The notes beneath the pieces were generated by a model. That model was not told where the DNA came from and did not search any database. It worked only from the letters and a program-made list of their open reading frames with translations. From positions 1 through 36,808 of the forward strand of contig JACQNX010000007.1 in the NCBI GenBank assembly GCA_016202875.1: DNA of 36,808 nucleotides, given 5' to 3'. The DNA comes from Candidatus Aenigmatarchaeota archaeon. GTDB lineage: Archaea; Aenigmatarchaeota; Aenigmatarchaeia; GW2011-AR5. Both the position numbers and the translations under genes were made by a program. Numbering within the stretch: the first letter of the stretch is position 1; each line of letters begins with the position of its first letter. This document shows positions 1 through 8,026 of the stretch, piece by piece.

Positions 1-868
1 AGGTTTGCAATTTCAGGGCATCATTCCTGCGATAGTAATCACATTTGGCATTGCGCTGGGATTTGGCTTGTATTTCCTGCTGCTTGCGCGCACAAGAACA
101 AAAATCAGGGCAGAGACGCGGCAGGTAGAGGGGGAGTTTGCAGAAGCATTGTTCCAATTAGGCAGCCAGGTATCTGGAGGAAGTCCGATAGAAATATCCA
201 TAGAAAGATCCATGGACAGGGTAGAAAATCTCAAGATAAAAGACCTCTTCGCAAAGGCCCTGAAAAACATGAAGATGCTGGGCCATACGTTCCAGCAGGC
301 ATTCTTTGATCCTGAATATGGAGCAATCAGATACTACCCTTCAAAAATGATCAAGTCTGTTATGAAGACAGTTGTGGAATCCACGAAAAAAGGCGTGAAC
401 ACTGCTGCACAGGCCATGCTTTCTGTTTCCCGCTATCTCAAGGGCCTGCACCAGACGCAGGAAGAAGTCAAGGAGGAGCTTAGCGATACGCTCAACTCGC
501 TGAAATTCCAGGCTTACTTCCTTTCTCCCATGATATCTGCTGTGGTAGTGACAATGGCTATAATAATTATACAGATACTGCAGCAGCTCAAGGTGCAGAC
601 TGCAAATCTTGGCACATTGGGAGACCTCGGGAACTTGTTCCGCGGCATTGCCATCACGCCCTTTGAGTTTATCCTCGTTGTAGGCATCTATCTCATAGAA
701 AGCGCCTTCATCCTAGCTATGTTCATAAACCAGATAGAGTCCGGAGACGATGACACAGGCATGAAGCAGGTTGCTGGGAATGCGCTGGTCGTGGGGTACA
801 TCGTGTTCATTATAATATTTTTCTTTACTTTCGCGCTGTTCGCGCCGCTGGTGAGACAGGTTGTGTAG
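1..868 (+). CDS. TadC/FlaJ-type pilus platform membrane protein (5' partial)
   Basis: This is the C-terminal part of a type II secretion F-domain (T2SSF) protein, the polytopic platform that couples the assembly ATPase to pilus or archaellum growth. The frame is open to the window edge, so the TTG at 5 is probably not the start and the gene is truncated upstream. Visible are an N-terminal hydrophobic helix, a cytoplasmic helical T2SSF segment (about residues 40-165, with GSQVSGG and a later SRYLKGLHQTQEEVKEEL stretch), then three membrane segments near 175-195, 215-240 and 258-285. This second-half architecture matches archaeal FlaJ/TadC. The ATPase and prepilin peptidase expected with it are not in the window and may lie upstream. 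It is followed by a T-rich stretch and a new promoter, so the genes below are probably a separate transcript of the same machine. Confidence 0.8.
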   Translation, partial: GLQFQGIIPAIVITFGIALGFGLYFLLLARTRTKIRAETRQVEGEFAEALFQLGSQVSGGSPIEISIERSMDRVENLKIKDLFAKALKNMKMLGHTFQQAFFDPEYGAIRYYPSKMIKSVMKTVVESTKKGVNTAAQAMLSVSRYLKGLHQTQEEVKEELSDTLNSLKFQAYFLSPMISAVVVTMAIIIIQILQQLKVQTANLGTLGDLGNLFRGIAITPFEFILVVGIYLIESAFILAMFINQIESGDDDTGMKQVAGNALVVGYIVFIIIFFFTFALFAPLVRQVV

Positions 869-883
869 ATTTCCGGTGAGAAT

Positions 884-917
884 GAAAAATTCAATTTTCT
901 GGATTTTTTTATTTTTG
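884..917 (+). terminator. Probable T-tract terminator after the platform gene
   Basis: Shortly after the stop at 868 there is a short GAAAA/TTTTC inverted repeat followed by T7 (904-910) and T5 (912-916). Archaeal transcription commonly ends at such T-tracts. No experimental support. Confidence 0.35.
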
Positions 918-953
918 ATATTGAGGACAGAAAATGCATTATAATAAACAGCA

Positions 954-960
954 TTATATA
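954..960 (+). promoter_or_regulatory. TATA box for the pilus-like gene chain
   Basis: TTATATA lies 30 nt before the ATG at 984, the spacing expected for a leaderless or near-leaderless archaeal transcript. No ribosome-binding site is seen before that ATG, which agrees. Confidence 0.55.
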
Positions 961-983
961 GACGAATCACTCAAATATAAATC

Positions 984-1331
984 ATGAAAGGCATTACACA
1001 AGAAACAGGACTTCTCCTTGTTATAGGCATTATTATCGGTGCAGTAGTACTCTTTCTGTTTCTTGTGATTCATATAAAATTCACCTCCGAGGAAAACATA
1101 AAGACAACAACAATAACAGGACTGATACTGCCCTTTGCTCTAAGAAAAGGTTTCATGCCATCAAATATTGTGCTGAAAATAACGATGCTTATAGGAACAG
1201 CGCTTGTGTTATATGCACTGTGGGGAGTAATAGATGCTCATGGACAGAAAAATTTTGTAGCAACGCTCTTCAATATAGGCAGCATCATAGGCGGACCAAC
1301 AGTCGGGCCAGGAGGTATTTCAAATGCTTAA
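984..1331 (+). CDS. Small multi-pass membrane protein with prepilin-like leader
   Basis: A 115-residue protein of unknown function starting MKG-ITQETG followed at once by a long hydrophobic helix (about 10-30). Lys-Gly before a hydrophobic segment with an early Glu is the layout of class III (prepilin) signal peptides. A second membrane segment lies near 65-85 and the tail is Gly-rich (GGPTVGPGG). It is the first gene after the TATA box and overlaps the next gene by 8 nt, so it should be co-transcribed and translationally coupled. A pore or minor pseudopilin role is only an inference from context. Confidence 0.65.
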   Translation: MKGITQETGLLLVIGIIIGAVVLFLFLVIHIKFTSEENIKTTTITGLILPFALRKGFMPSNIVLKITMLIGTALVLYALWGVIDAHGQKNFVATLFNIGSIIGGPTVGPGGISNA

Positions 1332-1503
1332 AACAAGAAAGGGCATTGCACTAACGACTGAAACATTAACAATAGTGGTGTTTGCAGTGATAGGTTTTGT
1401 GTTTTTCCTGCTCATCTATGTTACTGTGACATCTGATGCTCCTGGTCCTATAAACACTCTAATAAATAGAATATTGGACTCAATTCTTGGGTTTTTTGCG
1501 TGA
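1324..1503 (+). CDS. 59-residue prepilin-like small protein
   Basis: A short ORF of 59 codons beginning MLKTRKG-IALTTETLTI and continuing as one hydrophobic helix to about residue 36, then a short tail ending ILGFFA. RKG before IALTTE is a good prepilin-peptidase site with the early Glu typical of pilins. The start overlaps the previous gene by 8 nt and the ribosome-binding sequence GGAGGT lies just upstream (1313-1318). The next gene begins 4 nt after its stop. Such small pilin-like proteins often prime or cap a pilus; here that is inference. Confidence 0.65.
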   Translation: MLKTRKGIALTTETLTIVVFAVIGFVFFLLIYVTVTSDAPGPINTLINRILDSILGFFA

Positions 1504-1507
1504 TTGT

Positions 1508-2455
1508 ATGGATCTGGACAACACAATTATAAGGCTCATCCTTGTTGTAATTATTGTTTTTGTTATGTCGACCGCGTACTTGATCGGCTTAGAAAACGCC
1601 AGACCGCCCGCATTTCCCAAGGTCATTGTATTAACAAACATACCCGATGCAGCATCAATACGCATAGACAGACCGCAGGAAACGGAACAGGGCTGGGAAT
1701 GGCCGCACATACAAATGAGCATAGATGTCAAATATTCTACGGAACTCAAAGAGAATCTTGAAGTTGTTCCTATAATGACATTTAATGGAGAAGAGAAGAA
1801 AGCGACAGTAGTAAATGGACAACAGGAAAGTGCGACGTTTCCAATGACAAAAGAAAATCCAGAATTCTCGGGATCTATAAAGGTGGACAATATTGTTACA
1901 AAAGAGGGGCCCATATTTTGCGGAGCTCCTGTTAGTGACATACGTGATTTCAAACCGGGAACAAAATATTTATTCCAGCCGCCTGACGGCAGGCATCCAA
2001 ACTTCACACTGCAACTAATTGATATAAGCAAGGGAAAGGGAGAAAAACTATCAGAAAAGCTGCAATCAAACTGTGGGGAAACATTTGTTATTGAGTGCTA
2101 TAATAGATTGTATCTATTTGATTTATTTCAGATGGATGATGTCTGTAAAAACGGTCTTGTAGAAAGATGTGAAAAATCCATATCGCTTTGCAACAGCACT
2201 ATAACTATAACAGGCAACCGGATAGATTGCAGCAGACAGGAAGCTGATATAACAATTAATTCTGAACTACATACTTTTGACAAAGTTTTTGAAGTCGGCG
2301 AGGTTGTAGGTGTAACGTTTTTCAAAAAGAGCCCTTGTGTAGATCAGTTGGAATCTGTGAAAGAGATGAGACGCAACTGCGGGAGCGATTTTCTTGGGGG
2401 AACTTATTATTTCAAAGATGGCATCCCAAGCCGAGCAGAGAACAAGTGTAGATAG
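1508..2455 (+). CDS. Membrane-anchored extracellular protein of the pilus-like locus
   Basis: About 315 residues from the ATG at 1508; an in-frame TTG at 1487 would overlap the previous gene and adds no leader. One N-terminal membrane helix (about 8-28) is followed by a Pro-rich stretch (ENARPPAFPKV) and a mixed alpha/beta region that should be outside the cell. There are about ten Cys in the mature part, mostly in the C-terminal half, suggesting disulfides. I recognise no family. Its place between prepilin-like genes suggests a surface subunit or adaptor. It ends with TAG, showing that TAG is a normal stop in this genome. Confidence 0.7.
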   Translation: MDLDNTIIRLILVVIIVFVMSTAYLIGLENARPPAFPKVIVLTNIPDAASIRIDRPQETEQGWEWPHIQMSIDVKYSTELKENLEVVPIMTFNGEEKKATVVNGQQESATFPMTKENPEFSGSIKVDNIVTKEGPIFCGAPVSDIRDFKPGTKYLFQPPDGRHPNFTLQLIDISKGKGEKLSEKLQSNCGETFVIECYNRLYLFDLFQMDDVCKNGLVERCEKSISLCNSTITITGNRIDCSRQEADITINSELHTFDKVFEVGEVVGVTFFKKSPCVDQLESVKEMRRNCGSDFLGGTYYFKDGIPSRAENKCR

Positions 2456-2477
2456 AGATGCTGTCTAGAATGATGCA

Positions 2478-2485
2478 TTTATTTA
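2478..2485 (+). promoter_or_regulatory. TATA-like box before the 2507 gene
   Basis: TTTATTTA is centred in the 51-nt gap and lies 29 nt before the ATG at 2507, the spacing seen at other starts in this window. It may give an internal promoter. Confidence 0.4.
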
Positions 2486-2506
2486 GCAGTTTGCATAGTT
2501 ATTAGC

Positions 2507-3367
2507 ATGGGACTTGAGATTAGCCAAGGTGCTGTTGTTTACATACTCCTCATGCTTGCAATCATATTTATTGGCGTGTACTATGTCACCGGCGGCAATT
2601 TTATACAATTCATAAAAGGCGAAAAACTCTTTTCTGCACCGAAGATTTCTATCGTAGGGTTTGCAGATCCATTTGCATCCTGTACTGGAAACAGCTACGT
2701 AGTGAGGTTTGGAGATCCAACTCAACGTGAAAGTGTATTAAGAATAACTTACAGCGATACGCGGGAGCAGGATGTTGAAATCTATCCAGTTCTGGATGTA
2801 GGCAATAATCCGCTCTTGGATGATTCTGAAAATACCATAAAATGTACATTTGACGAGACTTCTGGATACAGCTGCGACAAAAAAGCACTTGTGTTTACAC
2901 TGACGCCGCAAAAAATACAGACATCCAAAACCCTTAACAACAAGAACACCTTTGTACAACTCTACTTTTTCAAAAAGACTTTTGGCATTCGTCAATATCT
3001 GAGTGGGCGAAGCACGAATGACAGGACTACCAGCAACCTGCTCATGACATACAATGATTACTATGTGTTCAACCAAGAGGTGAGATTCAGTGACAAGAGT
3101 TATTACGATACAACGTGCCTGCAGGCGACTTTTTCAGAATTCTGCAAAACTCTGGATAAGTACGATTGCACAAGTAACAGATACAATGAGTACTGTTACC
3201 TCTTTGTTGTTGATGGAGGCGAGCCTGTGTGCAAGTCATGCCCCAGCGAATCAGACTTTTCAAGCTGTGAGAACTATGATAAATATGCATGCACGTCATG
3301 CAAGATTCTGCGTGAAAGATGTACATTACAGTCGGGCACAGGCGGATCTTTCTGCAGAACTCCTTGA
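2507..3367 (+). CDS. Cys-rich membrane-anchored extracellular protein
   Basis: 286 residues: a short N-terminus (MGLEISQGAV), one membrane helix at about 10-28, then an extracellular domain. The middle is beta-rich. The last 90 residues are crowded with Cys in C-x2-C and C-x4-5-C spacings (for example CKSCPSE and CTSCKILRERC), so it is probably disulfide-stabilised. No family is recognised. It resembles its upstream neighbour in layout (anchor plus Cys-rich ectodomain) and likely belongs to the same surface assembly. Confidence 0.7.
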   Translation: MGLEISQGAVVYILLMLAIIFIGVYYVTGGNFIQFIKGEKLFSAPKISIVGFADPFASCTGNSYVVRFGDPTQRESVLRITYSDTREQDVEIYPVLDVGNNPLLDDSENTIKCTFDETSGYSCDKKALVFTLTPQKIQTSKTLNNKNTFVQLYFFKKTFGIRQYLSGRSTNDRTTSNLLMTYNDYYVFNQEVRFSDKSYYDTTCLQATFSEFCKTLDKYDCTSNRYNEYCYLFVVDGGEPVCKSCPSESDFSSCENYDKYACTSCKILRERCTLQSGTGGSFCRTP

Positions 3368-3378
3368 GGGAAGTAACT

Positions 3379-3513
3379 ATGGTAGCGCTCAACGTAACGG
3401 CTATGCTTGTATTGATGGTGGTGATTGCTTTGATTTTTTTTATATATTTAGGAGTGGTTGACAACAGTTTTTATTTGATGCTAAAATCATTTTTTGGGTA
3501 TACTGGTGGGTAA
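3379..3513 (+). CDS. 44-residue single-helix membrane protein
   Basis: Starts at the ATG at 3379 behind GAGGGAAG; an ATG 60 nt further upstream is in frame but lies inside the previous gene. The product is nearly all one membrane helix (about residues 5-28) with a short tail ending FFGYTGG. It is one of two consecutive tiny membrane proteins, spaced 11 nt after the previous gene and 1 nt before the next. It has no Lys-Gly leader, so it is less clearly a pilin than other genes here. Confidence 0.55.
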   Translation: MVALNVTAMLVLMVVIALIFFIYLGVVDNSFYLMLKSFFGYTGG

Positions 3514-3514
3514 G

Positions 3515-3634
3515 ATGAGGATAGAATACATCATAGTGAGCTTTGTGATCCTTCTCATTATACTGCTCATTGCGCTGGCCATGCTGGGCGGCGCGAAAGA
3601 GGGCCTCACCTTTATACTCAAATGGTTCCAGTGA
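3515..3634 (+). CDS. 39-residue single-helix membrane protein
   Basis: ATG at 3515, one nucleotide after the preceding stop, encodes MRIEYIIVSF followed by one membrane helix and an amphipathic tail ending KWFQ; stop at 3632-3634, 4 nt before the next start. The tight packing and the stable reading frame argue for a real gene. It may be a small helper or plug in the pilus-like complex; function unknown. Confidence 0.55.
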   Translation: MRIEYIIVSFVILLIILLIALAMLGGAKEGLTFILKWFQ

Positions 3635-3638
3635 TTGC

Positions 3639-5366
3639 ATGCAGACAATAGAAGAGCTTACTCTTACAGCATTAAGCCTGGTGTTTCTACTACTCGGCGT
3701 TGTGCTTATTGCAAGCATAGTGTTCACGGCATTTAATCCATATGAACAGGTAGCAATAGCAAACACGAGGAAAATGGCTGCAATCATGAATCAGGCATGC
3801 GTTGCAGGCGAAGGAAGCGCTGCAATAGAATTTGACTTTGATCTGCAGCAGAATGTGCCCATAGGATCAAATTTCCTCACAGTCCTGCCCAAGTGGCTGA
3901 TGAGAAACTATGGAGACCCCAATTTTGTGATGTACTATGAATCTTTTCCTCCAGGAGAGGGGATCGGATGGGAAACATATCACCAATTTGACCACAGGCT
4001 CTATATAATTCTTGACAACAGCTTTGATGGCAAGGGAATAGATAGCGAGGTAGATCCATATGTAATGAGAAGGATAGACGAATTCCAAAGACAAAATCCT
4101 GATAAAATTCTCGAAGGTACCGTAGTTGCTAACATAATGCTTAATGACCTATATAAAGGCATAACAACAGAAAAAAAAGACAAAAGCAAAGAGCAGGCAG
4201 AATCTGTTCTGGGGAAGAAAAAAACCATTGAACCTGGTGGAGGCGGTACGGGAGGCGGAGGAGCTTCTGGCGAGCTGTCACCGGAGAAACTATTTTTTGG
4301 TTTTGGTGTTTGGGACAGCAGAAAAAACATCAAAGAAGGCACAACAGAGCGAGAAGACTTTTTATACCAAGAAGATTTTTTCCATTTCAAGAACTACAGA
4401 GGCCTGACGAGTGTGGAAAAAACTTTGATAAAATATGAGTCGTGCGGCCCTAATTCTCTGTGTCTAAAGACAAGGAGTGGCGTATATAGGTTTCCGCTCA
4501 ATAACTGTGCAGGCAAAATAAAAACAGCGCAGCTTGTATATGATGTGAGAAACAGAAAAACTGTTTATGGAGGTGTTATTGCTGCTGCTGTTGTCATTGG
4601 ACTTGCTGGACCAGAGATTGCTGCAGTAGGGAGCAGCATATCGGGTTTCCTCTCCAAATTAGGAAGTGTTTTCAGAATCATACCAGGTAGTGGGGCGCTC
4701 ATCACAGTAGGCAAAGTATCGTTTGTTGTAGATGTTGCATACAAAGGTGCTGAATGGTTTGCAGTGGCAATGCTTGGGTTGAAGACAGGAAATTTGGCAC
4801 TTGCCAGTCCATGTCACATAGATAGCGCACAGGTCTATATTTCATCCTGCACAATTGCTGATATTCCTAACTCTCTTAACTACAAACCGTGCGCAAGCTA
4901 CATAAAGTATCCTATTTTCAATGTCAACAAGGAGACAAAAAAACTTTCAATTGTAAAGAAAGATGGAAATATTATTTACCATTATGAATGCGCAGACAAA
5001 CTTGAGACAAAACCCGACAGAAAATCTATAAATAATGTAGTCAGCAGCGACCCTAACAGCTACAAGAATATAGTCCCAGAAGAAAATAAAGATGGTGCAT
5101 GCCTGCAGGTGAGAATCTTTGAAAGGCCAGAAGGCTTCTGCTGGACGCCTGATCCATCCACAACCGACTTTAATTTGGACAATGACGACACAAAAGGATT
5201 TGCAGACGTGATTAAGTTTACCCCTGTAAGGAATGCAGTTGAATATGTTCCATCCACACAGGACATCTCTCTAAGGCCTACAAGAAGTGAAGATTTGGAA
5301 GGTTTCATGAGCAAGGTTGGGAAAACATTTGGGTGGGGCTGGCCTTTTGCAAATGTAAGACGGTGA
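3639..5366 (+). CDS. Large membrane-anchored protein with Gly-rich linker
   Basis: 575 residues from the ATG at 3639. One N-terminal membrane helix (about 10-32) is preceded by MQTIEELTLT. Extracellular region 1 runs to about 195 and is followed by a flexible linker (GGGGTGGGGASGE, about 198-210) and a second domain. Around 310-385 lies a long stretch rich in Ala, Gly and Val (two or three hydrophobic segments) that could insert in or lie on a membrane, unlike its neighbours. Cys are spread over the second half. The stop overlaps the next ATG (TGATG). Family not recognised; size and position suggest a central surface component of the locus. Confidence 0.7.
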   Translation: MQTIEELTLTALSLVFLLLGVVLIASIVFTAFNPYEQVAIANTRKMAAIMNQACVAGEGSAAIEFDFDLQQNVPIGSNFLTVLPKWLMRNYGDPNFVMYYESFPPGEGIGWETYHQFDHRLYIILDNSFDGKGIDSEVDPYVMRRIDEFQRQNPDKILEGTVVANIMLNDLYKGITTEKKDKSKEQAESVLGKKKTIEPGGGGTGGGGASGELSPEKLFFGFGVWDSRKNIKEGTTEREDFLYQEDFFHFKNYRGLTSVEKTLIKYESCGPNSLCLKTRSGVYRFPLNNCAGKIKTAQLVYDVRNRKTVYGGVIAAAVVIGLAGPEIAAVGSSISGFLSKLGSVFRIIPGSGALITVGKVSFVVDVAYKGAEWFAVAMLGLKTGNLALASPCHIDSAQVYISSCTIADIPNSLNYKPCASYIKYPIFNVNKETKKLSIVKKDGNIIYHYECADKLETKPDRKSINNVVSSDPNSYKNIVPEENKDGACLQVRIFERPEGFCWTPDPSTTDFNLDNDDTKGFADVIKFTPVRNAVEYVPSTQDISLRPTRSEDLEGFMSKVGKTFGWGWPFANVRR

Positions 5367-5801
5367 TGAATATTTTTCGCTGGTAGAAAATCAAAAGGTA
5401 TTGAGCCGCTTCAGTGGACATTTATCAGCATTTTAATAGCACTGCTTTTCATATCGTTTGCTGTGAGCCCTTTGCAGAAATCTGTTGAAGAGGCTGCAAG
5501 GAACAACGAGAAGCTTATTGTGCAGGAACTTGTTACTGCTATAAATCTTGCGCAATCTTCTTACGGCAAGACAGAATACAAGTCTTTTGTCCCTGCGCGT
5601 GGTAGAGACAAATGCACCATTGAGCTCAAAGATGGCATAGTAAAGGTCATTTTCATAGACAGCACTACGAAGAATACTGTATTTGCACACTATCTCTTAA
5701 CTAAAACACCTGTTGAGATAGCAGATAAGAAGACAGAAGTTGATTGCCGTACAGGTTTCATAAAAATTGAGAAAAGAGGAGGACAGGTGATTGTGGGGTG
5801 A
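5366..5801 (+). pseudogene. Prepilin-like protein with apparent +1 frameshift near its start
   Basis: The ATG at 5366 overlaps the previous stop (TGATG, the coupling used elsewhere here) but runs into TAG after six codons. Skipping one T in the T5 run at 5373-5377 restores MNIFAGRKSKG-IEPLQWTF followed by a membrane helix and the open frame down to 5801, about 144 residues with Lys-Gly leader. Without correction the only canonical in-frame start is GTG 5463, which would remove leader and most of the helix. The rest of the frame is intact, so a sequencing or assembly error is the simplest reading; a recent mutation or true frameshifting are alternatives. Product: prepilin-like membrane-anchored protein, function unknown. 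Confidence 0.6.
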
Positions 5802-5807
5802 TGGCCA

Positions 5808-6779
5808 TTGAAACTTGATCCTAATGCCGTATTTCTTGCAATATTGCGATATCTACCTGCAATAGTTACCATAGTTGTAGCTGTTGTTTTCATCTATTCT
5901 TTTAGGGTTGTGATAATAACAGGAGAAATTGAAAGAACAAATATAGAAACTGCAGAAAATATTTTTTCTTCCGAGCTGACATATGACAGGGCTGTGTTTG
6001 ATGCAAAAGAAATAGAGAACATGATACAGAAAGCTAACACAGACTTTTATGGTGAAGCTAAGATAAAACAAGAGGGATTGGTAGAGCCAGAACCAAATAT
6101 AGAGCCCGAATGGATAGCGCGGCACTGCCGGATTGCATACAGAGCAGAAATAGAGGACTTGACCACTAAAAAGAAATGGGCATTCGGCTATGTTCCTGAT
6201 TATAGTGAAGCGTATCTGGAATCCAGGCTTATTTATCCTTCTTCCATTCTTCTGCAATCAGAAAAAGGAAGGGGTTATGAAGATGTACATGCTGCACAGC
6301 TTACCTTGACAACAAGGGAAACGTGGCTCAGCAGAATAGGCTGCATGATCGAAGAAGCGTATGAGTTTAGAGAGCCGCGCATAACAGAGGTGCCGTGCCT
6401 ATATGAATCGCGCACAGGCGCTACTGATGCCAGTGGCGTAGCTAGGCCTGGAAAAGCTTTATGTCTTATGGAGATCAGGAAATCCGATGCCAATGGCAAA
6501 CATGTGTGTATTCACAAGCCATCCTTCATATACTCAGGATTTAATGAGGTTGCCGAATGCAGGTACTTTCCCAAAAATATTAATCTTGTTGATTCTTCTT
6601 GGTTTTACGATAAAGACGGTTCAACCAAAAAACTCACTGTTTACCCTGTTGAAGAAACTGTTGGTCAGCTCAATGAGAAGGAATTAAGGGAAAAATGCGA
6701 GTCTTTGGATATAAAATACAAAGCAACTCCGCCTCCTGAAGTAAAAGACGTGAACTCGGTGATACTATGCATAAGATGA
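5808..6779 (+). CDS. Membrane-anchored extracellular protein of the pilus-like locus
   Basis: About 323 residues from TTG at 5808, with GGTGATGG a few nt upstream. An ATG at 5801 overlaps the previous stop but closes after five codons. Residues 14-36 form one membrane helix and the rest should be outside the cell, with eight Cys, seven of them after residue 105. It has no Lys-Gly leader. The stop overlaps the start of the next gene as ATGA (6776-6779). Family not recognised. If the upstream ATG were the true start, a one-base shift would be needed here too, as for the preceding gene. Confidence 0.65.
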   Translation: MKLDPNAVFLAILRYLPAIVTIVVAVVFIYSFRVVIITGEIERTNIETAENIFSSELTYDRAVFDAKEIENMIQKANTDFYGEAKIKQEGLVEPEPNIEPEWIARHCRIAYRAEIEDLTTKKKWAFGYVPDYSEAYLESRLIYPSSILLQSEKGRGYEDVHAAQLTLTTRETWLSRIGCMIEEAYEFREPRITEVPCLYESRTGATDASGVARPGKALCLMEIRKSDANGKHVCIHKPSFIYSGFNEVAECRYFPKNINLVDSSWFYDKDGSTKKLTVYPVEETVGQLNEKELREKCESLDIKYKATPPPEVKDVNSVILCIR

Positions 6780-8026
6780 AAGGAATGTCAATAAGCGATA
6801 TTATAACCACAGCTCTGCTGCTTGCTATAATAAGCATAATTATCTCTGTTATGCTCTTGGTAAATGTTGTAAATCAATTTTCCTCAGAGCCTGCGGGGTA
6901 TGTAATAGCCTTTGTAAAATACCTTAATGATCCATTTCAGATACTGGAGGCGCTATCACATAAAAATGCAGCAGATAGACAGGTTTTTGAAAAGTCGCTG
7001 GAATCTATTGTAACAGATTCACTGGAAATGGCAAAATCTACTGACCTCCAAACGAGAATAAATGAGTTTATTAAAAATTACAAACTCTCTGTGCTCATTG
7101 TGGAATTAAAAGGGAAAAAAACACTTTTCAAAATATCAAACATAGAGGGTGAAGATATAGAGGCTGTGCGCTGTGGTGATGGTGGCTTTTGTACAGACAA
7201 AGTACAGACAGCAGCAGGAGATTGCCAAGTGGGGAAGGTAAAAATTGATGATGGTGGCGCATGCAAGCCGAACCAGATATGCTGTCAGCTGAATCCGGAA
7301 AAATATGCACAGCAGAAAGAAAGCGAGATATTTAATTCTGGGAACAAACTTAAGGCAGAAAAATTTGATATAGTTTCCTGCGGTCGCAACAATGTAGGCA
7401 TCTGTAATCCGCCTGAATCTAGATTTGATGAGGAAACAGGAAGAATAGACAATTTCCCTTACTGCGGCAATGGTTTTGTGCAAATTGAGGATATAGGAGA
7501 GGCGTGCAAAAAGGCAAACAGTCAAACTCCTATTTGCTGTGCCTTGGCTGAAAGCATTGTATTAGAGAAAGCACGGATCACATCAAGGGCCGAAGTGCCC
7601 TTTCTCTACAAGGGCAAGATTTTGTTCGAGCAAAAAGAATATCAATGCCAGGACAGCAGGACAGAAATCTGCAATGGGGAGTACGCGAGAGGGCTTTGTC
7701 CTGGTCCTGATTATGTAAAGTGTTGCATAACTGATGCAATAAGATGCAAGCGTCCTGATACGAACTATTTCTGTCGCGACAGTGATCATTGCCCTGTAAA
7801 TGGCGGAGACATTATTATAAAGGACAACCAATGTCCTGATCCGGATAAACCTGGACAACAAAGCAATTATGAATGTTGCACAATAGACAAGCCTTACAAT
7901 GAAAATGAAGAGGGCAATAATGCCGGAAAGGTTGCATTCTCTGGCAAGTACGGATCTTGCTATTTAACGGGAATAACGTATACAGATGAGCCTCTTGTCG
8001 GAAAACTGGAGGTTTCAAGCGGATGA
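6776..8026 (+). CDS. Prepilin-like protein with four Cys-Cys-terminated modules
   Basis: The start is placed at the ATG at 6776 because it overlaps the previous stop (ATGA) and gives MKG-MSISDIITT; an ATG at 6767 adds three residues. One membrane helix follows the Lys-Gly. The ectodomain has four Cys modules that each end in a CC pair (numbered from the 6767 ATG: about 136-173, 205-258, 294-320 and 327-371). This C..C..C..CC spacing looks like small disulfide-knotted repeats. No known family is assigned. The stop overlaps the hydrolase gene (ATGA), so the two products are probably made in a fixed ratio. Confidence 0.7.
   Translation: MKGMSISDIITTALLLAIISIIISVMLLVNVVNQFSSEPAGYVIAFVKYLNDPFQILEALSHKNAADRQVFEKSLESIVTDSLEMAKSTDLQTRINEFIKNYKLSVLIVELKGKKTLFKISNIEGEDIEAVRCGDGGFCTDKVQTAAGDCQVGKVKIDDGGACKPNQICCQLNPEKYAQQKESEIFNSGNKLKAEKFDIVSCGRNNVGICNPPESRFDEETGRIDNFPYCGNGFVQIEDIGEACKKANSQTPICCALAESIVLEKARITSRAEVPFLYKGKILFEQKEYQCQDSRTEICNGEYARGLCPGPDYVKCCITDAIRCKRPDTNYFCRDSDHCPVNGGDIIIKDNQCPDPDKPGQQSNYECCTIDKPYNENEEGNNAGKVAFSGKYGSCYLTGITYTDEPLVGKLEVSSG

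Noticed and set aside
3090-3461. Plus-strand 123-codon frame overlapping the Cys-rich protein and the 44-residue gene
   Set aside because: It overlaps two better-supported genes in another frame and has no membrane helix or leader matching the locus.
4001-4390. Minus-strand open frame of 129 codons inside the large anchored protein gene
   Set aside because: A shadow of the real frame: its proline-rich stretch is the complement of the Gly-rich linker and it has no ribosome-binding site.
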